64,000 bases of DNA from Daphnia pulex (lineage: Eukaryota > Arthropoda > Branchiopoda > Diplostraca > Daphniidae): the NCBI RefSeq assembly GCF_021134715.1, contig NC_060022.1, forward strand, positions 1,493,001 through 1,557,000, read 5' to 3'. Within the stretch, counting starts at the first letter, position 1; every line of letters begins with the position of its first letter. This document shows positions 24,468 through 36,000 of the stretch, in pieces. A program made the translations under genes and the position numbers. The notes beneath the pieces are model-generated. The model made no database searches, was not told the origin of the DNA, and was given only the letters and a program-made list of their open reading frames with translations.

Positions 24468-25061
24468 ATGACGTCACTGTCTACAGCTAGGGACCGATAC
24501 AACGCCGCGAATTCCTTACTATGTCTTCTTCAAGCGCTGGAAGGGCGAGTAGCAGTGGTTGAGTTGAGAAATGAAATGGCTGTCAAGGGTCTTATCTCTC
24601 AAGTTGATGGGTAAAATATTTTAACATTTTTGTTGTTGTTTTACATTTGATTTCTCTCATTAAAAAAAAAAAAATCAAGATTCATGAATGTGTCCCTACA
24701 AAATGCAACAGTCCAGGGGAATGACGATCACCACTACCATTTTGAAGAGTTCTTTGTCAAGGCACGCAACATAAGATATGTCCAAATCCCAGAAGATGTG
24801 AGTCAATTTCATGAAATGAATCATTTGACAACCTTATTACTTTCAGACTGGTTTTTATAGATTGATATCACAGAGGCCATAAAGAATCAACTTGAAGGAA
24901 AGCCAAAGGCTCACAAGACAGATATGAGTTCTACGACAAAAGCCAAATTGGCCAGAAAGAGACAAAAGGAAACACTCAAATTCATTCAACAGCAGCAACA
25001 GGCTGAAAAGAATGAAATTGAGCCTCAGCCTCCTGGGACTTCACAAGAGACGGACGAATGA
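24468..25061 (+). CDS. LSM10: U7 snRNA-associated Sm-like protein LSm10
   Basis: Subunit of the U7 snRNP Sm ring that directs 3' processing of histone pre-mRNA in the nucleus. Three exons: 24468-24610, 24680-24797, 24861-25061 (462 nt, 153 aa). The Sm fold starts at NSLLCLLQALEGRVAVVELR (Sm1 strand region) and continues VDGFMNVSLQNATV; Sm2 is FFVKARNIRYVQIPEDI, all in LSm10 order. After the fold comes a ~50-residue Lys/Gln-rich tail (KAKLARKRQKETL, then a QQQQ run) not expected in the short vertebrate protein. It ends 40 bp from the convergent gene on the other strand. Confidence 0.9.
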
Positions 25062-25100
25062 TTGGAATATTATGAAGAATAGATGGCTTGCTCAGTTACC

Positions 25101-25566
25101 CTACTTTTCCGGGACGATTTTAGTATTGCAAATGGTCGGCAAGCGATCTTGTAACCCGACCAAGGCAACGCTCAACTGATGCAGGTAGCGCGGCATTTCA
25201 TGAAGTGATGCTCTTGTTCTACTTTGAATTTGCAAGGATTCCTGAAGACGTTGTGTGGCTTTTTGTAGGGGTTGTTCAACAATATTCACTATGTCATTCC
25301 TCACAGCTATATTGCTGTCACCTATTAATGAAATAAAAATAATTGTATTTGAAGAAGGCAAAATTATTTGATCATCTCTTACGGAGCCTATAGTGGAGAA
25401 GAGTGTTGTACTTTAATCTGTGTTTTGGAGTCTTTTTCGTGTTACTATTGATAGGAAGAAAGCTTATATTGGCAGGAGTAGAACTATTTGGAACATCAGA
25501 CTCTTCGTCCGATTCCGAAGCTTCACCCAATACCATTCCACAGACAACTCGATTTGAAGTTTCCAT
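25101..25566 (-). CDS. Probable BLOC-1 subunit 3 (BLOC1S3-like)
   Basis: Two exons, 25566-25383 and 25321-25101 (405 nt, 134 aa). The first half is acidic and Ser-rich (LGEASESDEESDVPNSS), like the N-terminal region of BLOC1S3. The second half is a predicted helix or coiled coil, starting LHYRLRDSNIAVRNDIV and ending LVGLQDRLPTI, which follows the LRLAES...LLPDI layout of the vertebrate subunit. BLOC-1 works in biogenesis of lysosome-related organelles. Similarity is low and position-based, so another short coiled-coil protein remains possible. An in-frame ATG at 25608 would add 14 residues. It shares a 434-bp upstream region with the divergent gene on its right. Confidence 0.5.
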
Positions 25567-26000
25567 TTGGAAATTGTTGAAATCTAAGAATCGGAAAGGA
25601 AAGGACATACCATAGATTATAAATAGATTCGTTTACGGCGTTTTAGAAGGAAATTAGAATATGTTTCAGTACAAAAGAAATAATTACATATTCCTTTGCT
25701 AAACCCCGGTTATTTTAAACCTATGTGTGGTTCTGTTCGGAAAGCACTTGTCTCGAAGTTTTAGAACACAGAATATGCAAATCAATAATAAGCAGACGAA
25801 AATGTGGCTGACAAGTGTCCACCAGGTGTCCAATGTTATTGTCGGCTATTAACGTCGTCTGTTCATCGAAGTCGTAATTCGTTCTCGACTTTAACCCTCC
25901 TCGTTTTCATAGTCTCCCAATTTCAGAGTCCTGACTGCTTAAAACCATTTTAATTACCTGCATTAGTTTTTAATTTAAGTAATTTACTATTTCAAACTAA
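25567..26000. promoter_or_regulatory. Bidirectional promoter region
   Basis: 434 bp separates two divergent start codons (25566 minus, 26001 plus). No TATA box is clear, as expected of constitutively expressed gene pairs. Confidence 0.4.
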
Positions 26001-28159
26001 ATGACCATGAGTAATTCGGAAGATTTTACCCCGCTGCTTCTAAGGCTAAAAGAGCCTGACTTCATCCCAACTCTCGTTTTTGAAAAACGTTTTGTGGAGC
26101 TCTTTTGCAACAAATTAAATCAAATCTTCGAGGCGAGATCATCTGGAAAGCCTAATCACTCAATAGCAACCATAAGTGATAGGCTTGATTGTGTCCTTTT
26201 AATTGCTGAAAAAGACAAACAATTCATCCCTCTCTTTGGAACAAGTGATTCCTTGTGTGGTCAAATTACTAACAGCCTAAGTAAGTAAAATTAAGAAATT
26301 CTACAGCATTACTTCCACACCTTTATTAACTTTTCAAACAATTAGCTGTCTTCACATAACTTATGATTCTATCAAATTTGCAGGAAGTGAATTGATTGAG
26401 AGCCAATCTTTGGTCCCTCTACATATTAAGGTAACACACTTCATCTCAATTTGAGGATAAAAATATTGTATTGTCAATTTTCAGAAAATTTAATCAATTT
26501 ATAACAATCATGTATGTTTTTTTCCCTTGACAAGGTGTTACATTTCATCAGTCTTATTCTTCAACACATTCCAACTAAAAAATCAACATTTGTATCACTT
26601 GGTCTCCATAGATTGCTGTTGTTGAAACCTGCAGTAAGTGAATGAATTTTTTATTTTTCATACATTGATAAAAGTAACCTTTTTTTGGGACACCACAGGT
26701 TTTAAACCATGACCTCATCATGTGGAGGATTGATATTTTGGATAAGCTGTGTGATGTACCTATTGCTTTGCAAGAAATTTCTTCTGTTAATGCATTAGAA
26801 TTGCTTTTCTGTAAGCAAAAAGTATTTCATCTTACATTTTTATGTGGCAATTTAAAAATTATTCTCTCACAGGTTTCTTGGGATGTTTTATTGAAAATAA
26901 TGAATCTGGTTGCAATCTTAATGATATTGATCTTTTAAAATCATTGTTGACCCTCATTTGCAAAATCACCAATGATGTTTCATTGCATAATAGCAATCAC
27001 TTAAGAAAGTTTGATGAAGGTGAGCTCATTCATGTCTATGGAAGATGTTACTGTTACGTATATCTAAATTATGTTCTCACGATGACGTTTTTTTAAAATA
27101 GTTTTTCTACAATTGGCTCGTGTGTATCCCGAATTAGAAGAGGTTTGTAAATAATATAAGGTAAATGTCTAAGACTCGTGCCTTAATGATTTTATTGAAA
27201 TATCAGGTCATACAAGGAGTTTATAAGCTAGTTTGTGAAGCCATGCTCTCCTCTTCTAGACCCTCGTCGAAGTCAACTAAAAAGTCGTGTTTTAGTATAA
27301 CACATTCAAGGATTTCCAAGCAACGACCGAACGTTTTCCAGTACAGCCTCAGCATCATGGACTTCAAACCTACGCCGAGCATCAATCTAACCATAACTGG
27401 ATTTAGATCAGCAAAATCTGATGCCTATTCTGTTGGTCGATACATGTTCGTGGACATGGACGACATGGATATGGAGGTTGATGCTATTTCACTCGAAAAA
27501 TCGGTTGAGCTAATTGATATGACCACAACAGCAGAGGTAGTTTTACGTTCTCCTAATCTTGGATCCTATGGACCACTGTCATTTATGTTTTGGTTTAATC
27601 TTCACAGGTGATTTGCGGTATGCTGAATTCCAACAAAGGTAAAGCCGTTAATCTCGCCAATCCTTAGTTAAAAATAATGGGAAGTACAGTACAGTATATT
27701 TGAAATTAATTTTAATTAAGGTGGAACTATTCATTTTGGACTTACCAGTTCTGGTCGCATAGACGGCCTTCTTGTCAACCATGAGCGACGAGATGGATTA
27801 CGTGGTGGTAATAACAATTTACTCAAATTGCCAATTTTCTAGTTTGTAATTAATTTTTGTATTTTTTTTAAGGGGTCGATAATCTCTTTTTAAACCAACT
27901 CTCGCCTTTACTTCCAACTTCTTTAGTCAACATAGTTTTTATTCCTGTTAGAGAAGAGAACATGAAAACGATTAGTCCCAATCATTCGCTCTATGTGGTT
28001 AGAATCGTGGTGCCAGCTCGTATGAACACGCTCTACCATCTGAAAAATCGGGATATCTCATTCGTACGCCGTCCCGAGGGAAATGTTCAACTAAGCCTCA
28101 AAGATGTTCGACAATTAGCTGTCGAATTGAGTGAAAAAAAATTCGTGTCCACTTCCTAA
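26001..28159 (+). CDS. Schlafen/AlbA_2-domain protein with helical N-terminal half
   Basis: Ten exons: 26001-26280, 26384-26430, 26535-26633, 26699-26810, 26873-27019, 27102-27142, 27207-27536, 27608-27638, 27721-27807, 27873-28159. They sum to 1461 nt (486 aa). Roughly residues 1-270 are Leu-rich and helical, possibly ARM-like, with no motif I can name. From about residue 345 the sequence AEVICGMLNSNKGGTIHFGL, then GRIDGL, matches the nucleotide-binding AlbA_2 core shared by Schlafen proteins. A later stretch (YVVRIVVPARMNTLYHLKNR, then SFVRRPEGNVQLS) fits the last strands of that fold. Schlafens bind or cleave RNA in vertebrates; this gene's role is unknown. It converges on STIMATE, with 265 bp between stops. 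Confidence 0.75.
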
Positions 28160-28424
28160 CTTTAAAAATCTTTTGTACATCGCACAAGGATTCAATTTTT
28201 TATTTCATGATTTGAGAATAAATTTACTTTCCTATCATCATTTTTTCTTGCATTGTTTAAGCTTGAGAGAAGCATTTTAAAATTATCTACCATTTATTTA
28301 AAATGTCGGACAAAAATGGCCACTAGATGTCAGTATATTATTGCTCCGTTATATACACAAATTCAGAACTCGTCGTCATTTTCAAAAATAAAAGTAAACC
28401 GAAGAGGAATGCACAATTTACACA

Positions 28425-29722
28425 TTACACAACCGAATTGTTTCTTCGGTTGACATTTAGTAGTTCGTCGACATTCTTGAAGGCCAATGGAGTTGTGGTG
28501 GCCGTTTCTTCGGGGGAATCAAGCAGATCTTCATCTCCGGATAAAAGCGCATCAGAGTCATCCGGTAAACTTTCCGGACTGCTGTTGTTGTTGACTACTC
28601 TTTGGTATCGAACAGCTCGCTTTCGACCTCTCTTGGGTTTCTTCATGAGGAAATTATCAGTCACCCAAAACATAAGAACCTATTGAAAGAATGTAAGATT
28701 AAAACAAGTTGCCTACGAATTTAAAAAAATAACATCCAAAATCAAATTACATTGACAAAGAAGGGTATCACCAATAAAACAACTGTAATGGCGACCTTAG
28801 GATCTGTTATAGGGGAGAGTATCAGATCACGAACCTTAGAAAGAAAGAAAAAATGGTAATCTTACATTGAAAAAAAAAACCTAAGGATTAAAATCATAAT
28901 ACTTTGTCCCAAAACTCCAACTGGACTAGAAAAGTTATGAGAACTTTTTCTACCACCATTATTCCCATATAAACTCCAGACTGTGCTGCCCAGGCTTTAG
29001 CACTTGGAGGGTTTCCTTGTTAAGAAAATGGGTGGGGTGGGGTGGATGATTTATTTATTTAATAAAGCTCTAGGATCAATGACTATATATCTTTATAGCT
29101 TAATACCATATTCCCCAAAATAGAGGTAGCGCCATTTCCACTTGTCTGCTAGTTTCACTGTGAGCCGAATGCATCCATATATGACTAGTAGACCTACTGA
29201 AGAGTCTAAGAGGAAACTGACAATATACCTAAGATTCCACAATGCATTAGAAGAAAGATGCGACATAAACAAATAAAATTTTGAAATCAAATATATACCA
29301 TGTACATGGATCTCCCTGGAATAATGTTGCAAGATATATGTTTGCCATATGAATAACAAGTGAACCAAGACCTTGCTTTGAAGTGTCATAGAACCAAACA
29401 AGCCAAGATCTTCTTCTTCGAATAGGCTCACAAAACCTCTTCACTGTAAAGATATGAATATGTCAGTCAAGTCTAAGAAACGAGGAAAATTGTAAAGTAC
29501 AAAGTTTCGACTTACAGACAAGACATGTGAAAGCTAAGCATGCAAGGACTGCTTGCACAGTCCAACCAAAATCATCAGTAAGGGCATCTTTAGAACACAA
29601 CGGAGACCCTCGAGGCCTGACGGTTGCCGCCGTGTTGGTAATCTATCAAATTGATAATGAATGAATGAAACGTCAGCAATCAAACACCACTAATGTTTTA
29701 AAACCTCTGTTCCAAGATTCAT
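28425..29722 (-). CDS. STIMATE: STIMATE / TMEM110, regulator of store-operated calcium entry
   Basis: Multi-pass ER membrane protein that in mammals works with STIM proteins at ER-plasma membrane junctions. Seven exons: 29722-29705, 29642-29516, 29443-29299, 29228-29107, 29015-28903, 28834-28751, 28679-28425. They sum to 864 nt (287 aa). Family landmarks in order: KRFCEPIRRRRSWLVWFYDT followed by SKQGLGSLVIHMANIYLA, GDPCTWYIVSFLLDSSVGL, FGEYGNPPSAKAW, IPFFVNVLMFWVTDNFLM, then a basic KKPKRGRKR and a Ser/Asp-rich cytosolic tail. Length and membrane layout agree with vertebrate TMEM110. Exon 1 is only six codons, so the start depends on the donor at 29704. Confidence 0.92.
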
Positions 29723-30660
29723 CTAGATGAGATATATTTGTGCATTAACACATGCACAAAAACAAATCCAAAAGAAAACTGTCACTATTTCATTTCCAAC
29801 TTTCTCCGTTTTGACTGGGCATGGCCCACTTTCCATTGAAGGCCGAATAGCTGTGGATGTTCACACCCACTATTTTTGTGGGTGCATCTACAGAGACTCG
29901 AGCGGGAAATAACTGAACTTTCGAAACACACCATCAGTCATTAACCGTTAAAAACTTTTTGTTCATTTGCAATCTTTAATGTATAATGTGACAAATCATT
30001 TTTGTGGTTAAAAAATTAATTGTAATTGCAGAGACGAATCAATTGAAGCAATATCGTTAAAAAATTCTGCTTTTGGTGGCAGCAGAGAGATCATTCAGAG
30101 AGACGCCTCAAATAACCAAAGGCTAATAACGTAAGAGCATTACGTAAGGGGATAGAAATATTTTCAGAGGAAATTTCAGAAATACAATTGTGTGCCACAC
30201 GCTTAACTTACTAATGACTGGGTCTATCACGCAACGTTTCCTATAGGGACAACGAAATTATAATACATGAAGTAGGTATGCTATAAGCATCTGCCCTCAG
30301 AAACACATAGACATGACGTCTGGCAGTGAAGTATGTTCCAGTTCATGCGGAAGTTCGTGCTTTGACTGCGGAAGTGGTACCGAGATCTTCACTATCGACG
30401 TTTCTAAACCGGAAAAAATGTGGTGTCTAAATTAAATCAGCTTCCCGCATATGTTTTCTAACTTTACCAAAAGGTGACCCTATAGGGAGTATTAACATAA
30501 ATTGATAGATGGCAATTTATGGTTACTACGATCGTCAATATTGTGCTATTTTTTTAAATCTGATGCCTAGGAGATAAACGATTAATGTTGATGCTTGCAG
30601 ACAGTATATTTTCACATTAAATATTAAGAAAGGACGTTAAAACACAAGAAAGAGTATGAT
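29723..30660. other. Intergenic spacer
   Basis: About 0.94 kb holding the STIMATE promoter side and the 3' flank of the DERR-repeat gene. I see no gene. Confidence 0.45.
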
Positions 30661-30723
30661 AGTAATAGACATAAAGTTCATTGTTACATTGTAGTACAGT
30701 TAAGACACCAATCTCATTAAGGT

Positions 30724-31967
30724 TCAAGCAACTTTGGCAGAGCGTTGCTGTTGCATGGCCAAGGCGGCGACAGTAACGAATCCAATGGAAACTGAAGACA
30801 CCCAATCAGTGTCGGCTACTTTATTCTTTACGAGGTCAAAAAGGGAATCAGAAGTCGGTTCGAGAAGGACTGACTCATCTCCTTTGGTGATAACACGAAC
30901 ATCTCGACGAGTCATCCTGTCGTCCAATCGATTCTTGGCCTCGAGGCGTTCGACTTGTAACTCAGAGATGCGACGCTCATCGACACGACGCTCAACTTGT
31001 TCGCGGGATCGCTCGTTTGAATTTCGGCGCTCGCTGACTCGACGACGATCATCTCGACGCTCCTCATTTTCACGTTCTTCGCTTCTGCGTTCATCACGGC
31101 GCTCGCTGTTTCTTTCTTGGCGTCTGTCCTCGACCGATCGACGTTCAGTGTCGTCATTTGACGTGATGCGCTCGTCACTTCGGCGATGCTCAACTCGTTC
31201 GTCGGCGTCGATTTGGCGTCTTTCATCTCGTCGATTATCGACGGATCGACGCTGTTCTGATCGGCGATCGTTTGAATTTTCTCCTTCAATCCTGCGATCG
31301 TCAACACGACGACGTTCTTCTCTTCTTTCCTCAGTTGATCGACGCTCTTCGCTCATTCGTCGTTGTTGGACGCGCTCGTCTCTGCGCTCCTCTACCCGAC
31401 GCTCCATTTCACGTCGATCTTCTCGACGCTCTTCTCCTCGGCGTTCGGCGACTCTGCGCTCGTCGTTTCGATTTTCATTTCGTCGATTGTCGACCACATC
31501 ACGACGTTCCTCCATTCTCCTTTCGCCGGATCGTCGATCTTCATTGTCACGGAGCTGATCCACTCGACGATCTTCGTCCCGTTGTGAATCGATGCGACGC
31601 TCCAATTGGCGTCGGACATCCGAGCGTCTCTCGTCCATTCGATTTTGTTCCTCACGACGATCAAGTGCTGAGCGCTCATCGACCTGTTGACGATGAGAAA
31701 TTGAACGTCGGTCCTGATCCATGCGACGCTCATCAGCGACAATTCTTCTGCTGACGTCATCTTTCATCCCGATGGAACTCGATCGAGTTTCTTCATTATT
31801 TCTACCATTCAAACATCGTTTTGATTAAACACAACTTGCGGAGTTATTGATTAAAACTTGAAAGATTATTACCGGAAATTTCCCACGACGACGGGCGAGT
31901 CGCAACGATATTGATTGACGGCCAAAAGGAGCCAAAGAGCAGCTGGCAGCAGCAACAGTTTCACCAT
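30724..31967 (-). CDS. Secreted Asp/Glu-Arg-Arg (DERR) repeat protein, copy 1
   Basis: Two exons, 31967-31873 and 31801-30724 (1173 nt, 390 aa). The leader MVKLLLLPAALWLLLAVNQY is a strong signal peptide. About 300 residues follow, built almost only from D/E, R and N/Q/S with RR doublets every 4-11 residues (for example VDERSALDRREEQ, MEERRDVVDNRR, STEERREERRRVDDRR). A less repetitive end has ITKGDESVL, SLFDLVKNKV and a hydrophobic DWVSSVSIGFVTVAALAM before a short tail. The upstream in-frame ATG at 32099 is rejected as start because the TATA box lies just before it, putting transcription start inside that frame. I recognise no family. It may be a charged single alpha-helix or a precursor cut at dibasic sites; both are inference. 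A near-identical copy lies 14.75 kb to the right. Confidence 0.7.
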
Positions 31968-32103
31968 CTCCTTTTGAGTTAAACTTTTACCGTCCTCGTT
32001 AAGTAGTTCAATTACAAATAATGGTTGCTTTGCGGGTTCAGAATTGCTGGTAACGCTGGCAAGTCGCTGGCCGTGTTTGTTCTTCTGCTGCTGTTGCATT
32101 GCC

Positions 32104-32111
32104 TTTTTATA
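32104..32111 (-). promoter_or_regulatory. TATA box of DERR-repeat gene copy 1
   Basis: Minus strand reads TATAAAAA, about 140 bp before the chosen ATG at 31967. Predicted transcription start is near 32075. Confidence 0.55.
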
Positions 32112-32640
32112 GTAGACGAGTGGACGGGTAAGAGTGGAATGACGCCAATAGACTTTTGTTATCAGAAAACACCAGGCGACTAATTTGGATTACTTAAGCC
32201 TGAATGACCGATTCGTTCATGATGACCTTTTATAGCTGGTGCACTTTACATTGGATATATATTATGATTTATGAATGACTAACTTAGGCTCGCATCATTG
32301 ACTTCCTTGTACACTATTTAGAAAACCCCTCATCAGCCTTTAATATGAGAGAATATTTTCCGTTAGAATTAACCCCAGAAGGCTTTAAAATGGGATAATA
32401 GCGCATGTTTTAATCATCTCATTAGTTATCGACCTTGTTCCGGCTTAAAACTTAATTCCTTATTATTCTTTCTTGGCTTCCAAGAGGTGGGTCTTGGAGG
32501 GTTTTATTGTGTTTCGGTCTAAAAGTAATAACTATCTGACGGGTTTTGCAAATTTTTACTTTCCTTGACTGTGGACTGTGGTAGGTGGCTAAGTGTAAAT
32601 TGATGAGACGAACTACTAGGATACTAAATTAATTTCGATT

Positions 32641-32735
32641 CGTTCAGTTCAGTGGATGTCGAGCGTGGGTGAGAAATTGCTTCATATTAATCGTTTTTGA
32701 GCGGTTTGGATTTTGCGTCTCATGGCCAATTAGAA
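32641..32735 (+). other. Conserved leader segment of small-gene locus X (left of the BEL element)
   Basis: Resembles 53631-53695 (locus Y): both carry TCAGTTCAG, GATGTCGAGCG, then a donor-like GGTGAGAA and, further on, GCGGTTTGGATT. It looks like a promoter/initiator plus a short 5' leader exon. In locus Y the matching downstream part follows directly; here it resumes after the inserted element, at 40604. Confidence 0.45.
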
Positions 32736-33025
32736 TGTAGAAAATGTAATAGGGATGTTCGGCGTGTCGGGCCGTTTACTTACAGTTTCCAAGTTGAATA
32801 AATTAGACACGAACAAAACCGTGTCTTTTACCTCTCGTCTATTTTAACACACTCAATATTGTACAGTAAATTGGGGGGAAATAAACAATAGGGGGTAGGG
32901 TAACAACGACTGAATTTGGGGCCACCTATCGGGGGCCCCCAAGGCAATAGTCGCGTAGGTGCGCCGGTGTTGTTGTGCGGCGTCCTGATCTCGTCGTCGT
33001 CTGTTGGAATGGAATATTCCTAACA
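32736..33025 (-). repeat. 3' LTR of the BEL/Pao element
   Basis: 290 bp, compared by eye base for base with the other LTR and identical. The 5' end in element orientation holds the palindrome GGAATATTCC. Confidence 0.95.
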
Positions 33026-36000
33026 CACTCCCCACCAGAGCCCGTAGCATCCGGCTCGACATCTTCGACGACGTCTTCCGGTTCTTCGGGAGCTGGCATA
33101 GCGTCTCCGATAGCGAGATCGATTTCTGGTTCTGGCAGAGTTGGATTTGGATCCTCTTCCGGCTCCTGGATCGGTTCCGGATTTCCAATTTCGACGTCTT
33201 CGGCGAGATCTTCTCGCAGCTCTATAGGGTGAAGACATTGAATGGCTCTATTAATTAAATTACCATTTGGAATCTTGAGCATGACAGAACGGATGAGTCC
33301 GTCGCGGCTTGGAATCAGTTCCTTCACTACTCCGGTAGACCACATGAGTCGTTTGGAGTGTTCGTCGTGGATAACAACGACTTCTCCTAGGCGGATCTTC
33401 CTTCCGGATTTTCCTTTGGAGTGGAAGTTGTCTAGTTGGAGTAGATAATCGTCGACGAATCTAGCACAGATGTCAGCGACATATTCCCTCCTGTTCTTGT
33501 CCATCTCTTGTAGTACGATGCTGGTCGATGTAGGATCCAGCAAGTTAACGGCTGGCTCCGGATCGGCACGAGTAGAACGTCTGTTGTTTAGAAATTGGTT
33601 AGGAGTTATCGGAAGTGGATCGTCAGCTCCTTCCCCAATATAGCTGAGTGGGCGGGCGTTGATTACGCTCTCGATTTCTGCTAAACTCGCTTCCAGTTCC
33701 ATGTAGTCAAGGCAGGCTCGACCGTTGGAGCGTCGCAGCAGATCCTTGACGCTCCTCACCATCCGTTCCCAGAATCCTCCCCACCATGGCGCTAGGCTGG
33801 CGGAAAATATCCAAAGGGTTTTTCTGGACGCGAGAAAGTCTTGAATGATGGGATCGGCGTGAATAGTTCTCAGGAATCGGTCGACACATCGGAACGTTTG
33901 CGCGTTGTCCGAATACATCACTGAGACGGGTCCTCGTCTAGCTGCGAATTTTCGAAAGGCTAGTAAGAAGGAACGCGCCGTCATATCGGGTAGTAGTTCC
34001 AAGTGAACCGCTCGAGTGACTGCACACGTAAAAAGACAAACATAACTTTTAAGATGGTTCGTTTTCTTAGCTTTAGTTGTTGTTATTAAGATGTCTTGGA
34101 TTTCGACATCTTCTTCGACTGAATCCTCTTCGCCTACGATTAGAGCTTCGATTGGAGCGTCTCCTTCAGCGGGTGGCTCCTCGATTCGCTCTTCAGTTGG
34201 ATCGTCTGCTGGCGTCGGATCCTGGACGCTTGGTGGAGCTTTCCTTTTCTTCCTTCGCTGTGCTGGTTTGTACAGCAGTGGTCCAGCGAAATCGACTCCT
34301 GTAACGTGAAAAGATTGCGCATGTTTGAGTCGGTTTAAAGGAAGAGGGGCTGCTAGTTCCTGGAATGGTGGCGATGTCAGTTTTTTACATTCCACACAAG
34401 TAAACAGAATCTTTTTCACTTGCTGTCGTCCTTTAACTATCCAGAATTTTTCTTTCAACTCTGATAGTGTCACCTTTGCTCCTGCATGTAGTAGCGACTC
34501 GTGTTTGTCTGTAATTAAGAAAGTGATTACTATATGTGATGCAGGAAGCAAAATTGGGGGATCGATGTTTCTATCTCTTAGGGCAAGTGATACTCTCCCA
34601 TGGATTCGAACGAGACGGTCTCTGGCGTCCCAGATTGGAAAAAGTGCAGCGATTTTCTCCTTGGGCTGGATTGTGTTGTCTAACTGTAGCGATTCAAACG
34701 CCTTAGGATACCGCTCTCGTTGGAGCTGTCTGTAGATCGTTAGTTCCGCTTCATCCAGCTCCTCTCTGGATAATCTTGTAATCCGGATAACTTTTCCACT
34801 TCCTTTTCCATCTGGTCCAATTGCCTTTATCGACTCCATTCGTTCTGGACCGGGAGGTCTGAGCTTCTTTTGACTCCTGCTGAGGAATCGTGAGACCCAG
34901 GCTGTACGTCTTAACAGTCGATTCCAGGTGGAAATTTTGTCGAGATTCCAGTCGACGGAGGCTGTTGGAATTGCGATGGCTGCTGTTGTGCTGACCGTCG
35001 TACTCCTAGCTTCCGATTCCATTTCGGACTGGATTGTTTGTGGAATTTGGTCGTTGGGAGAATCTGGCCATTCCGTTTCTTCTCCTTTGAGCCAAATCGG
35101 GCCGTTCCACCAAAGAGTTGAGGTTACCAGCGTTGGCGCTGGCGCTCCCCGCGAGGCAAGATCGGCCGGATTTTGGAGACCTGGACAGTGTCTCCACCAC
35201 TCGGGTTGTGAAAATTTTCGAATCGTTTCCACTTGATTTCGGACGAATGGTTTCCATTTGTTCGGCTCTCCTCTAATCCATCCTAGTGCAACCAAGGAGT
35301 CTGACCAGTAGATAGTTCTCCAATACTGGACTTGCATTGCATTTTTTACGACTTCACCTAAACGTACGGCTAAAAGTGAGCTCAGCAATTCTAAACGCGG
35401 TAAAGTTACTTTTTTCTTAGGTAGAGGTGCAACTCTCGTCTTGCTGGCCAGTAGGATGATGAGTGGATCTTCTTGTCCTTTTTGGAGTCGGGCGTAGGCT
35501 ACGGCTCCATACGCTGCTTCAGAAGCGTCTCCGAAGACGTGAATTTCGTGAGAAGTGACTTTTTCGGATAGTCCGATCCATCGTGGAATTTGTAGTTCGG
35601 TGAAATCGGCGAGACCAGTCATCACTATCTTCCAAGATTTTTGGATATCGGCTGGAGCTGCTTGGTCCCAACCTATCTCCTTTTCCCAGAGCTTCTGGTA
35701 AATAATCTTTAATAAAAGTACAGTGGGAGATAAAAATCCAATTGGATCAAAAATTCTTGCCGAGATACTGAGTATCTTTCTTTTGGTGATTTCCGTTCCC
35801 ACTTCTTCCACTGCTTGGATGATGGATGCTGGGTCGAATTTGAACGAATCGGATCCGGTGTCCCACCGGATTCCTAACACCTTCTGTTGGCCGTCCAAGG
35901 CTGGGGAGAGTAGGCCTACGACTTGATTCGACAGTCCTTTCTCCTTCAGGTGTTGTTTGAGGTCTTCGTTGTTGGTTGCCCAGCTTCTCATGTTGAGTTG

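Larger units (their letters stand above)
30670..32216. repeat. Segmental direct repeat, unit 1 (DERR gene with flanks)
   Basis: This block matches 45425-46967 in the same orientation with few differences. It covers the 3' flank, both exons, the intron, the promoter and ~100 bp upstream. Similarity stops near GCCTGAATGAC on the upstream side and near GTAGTACAGTTAA on the downstream side. Between the units lie the BEL element, small genes and one IR gene. Confidence 0.85.

Noticed and set aside
30734-31558. 274-codon plus-strand Ser/Arg-rich frame, at first sight an SR splicing protein
   Set aside because: It is the exact antisense of the DERR repeat array. The minus frame has the signal peptide, intron and TATA box; the plus frame has none.
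31869-32099. Upstream start MQQQQKNK for the DERR protein
   Set aside because: The TATA box is only a few bases upstream of that ATG, so transcription should begin inside this frame. The later ATG starts a perfect signal peptide.
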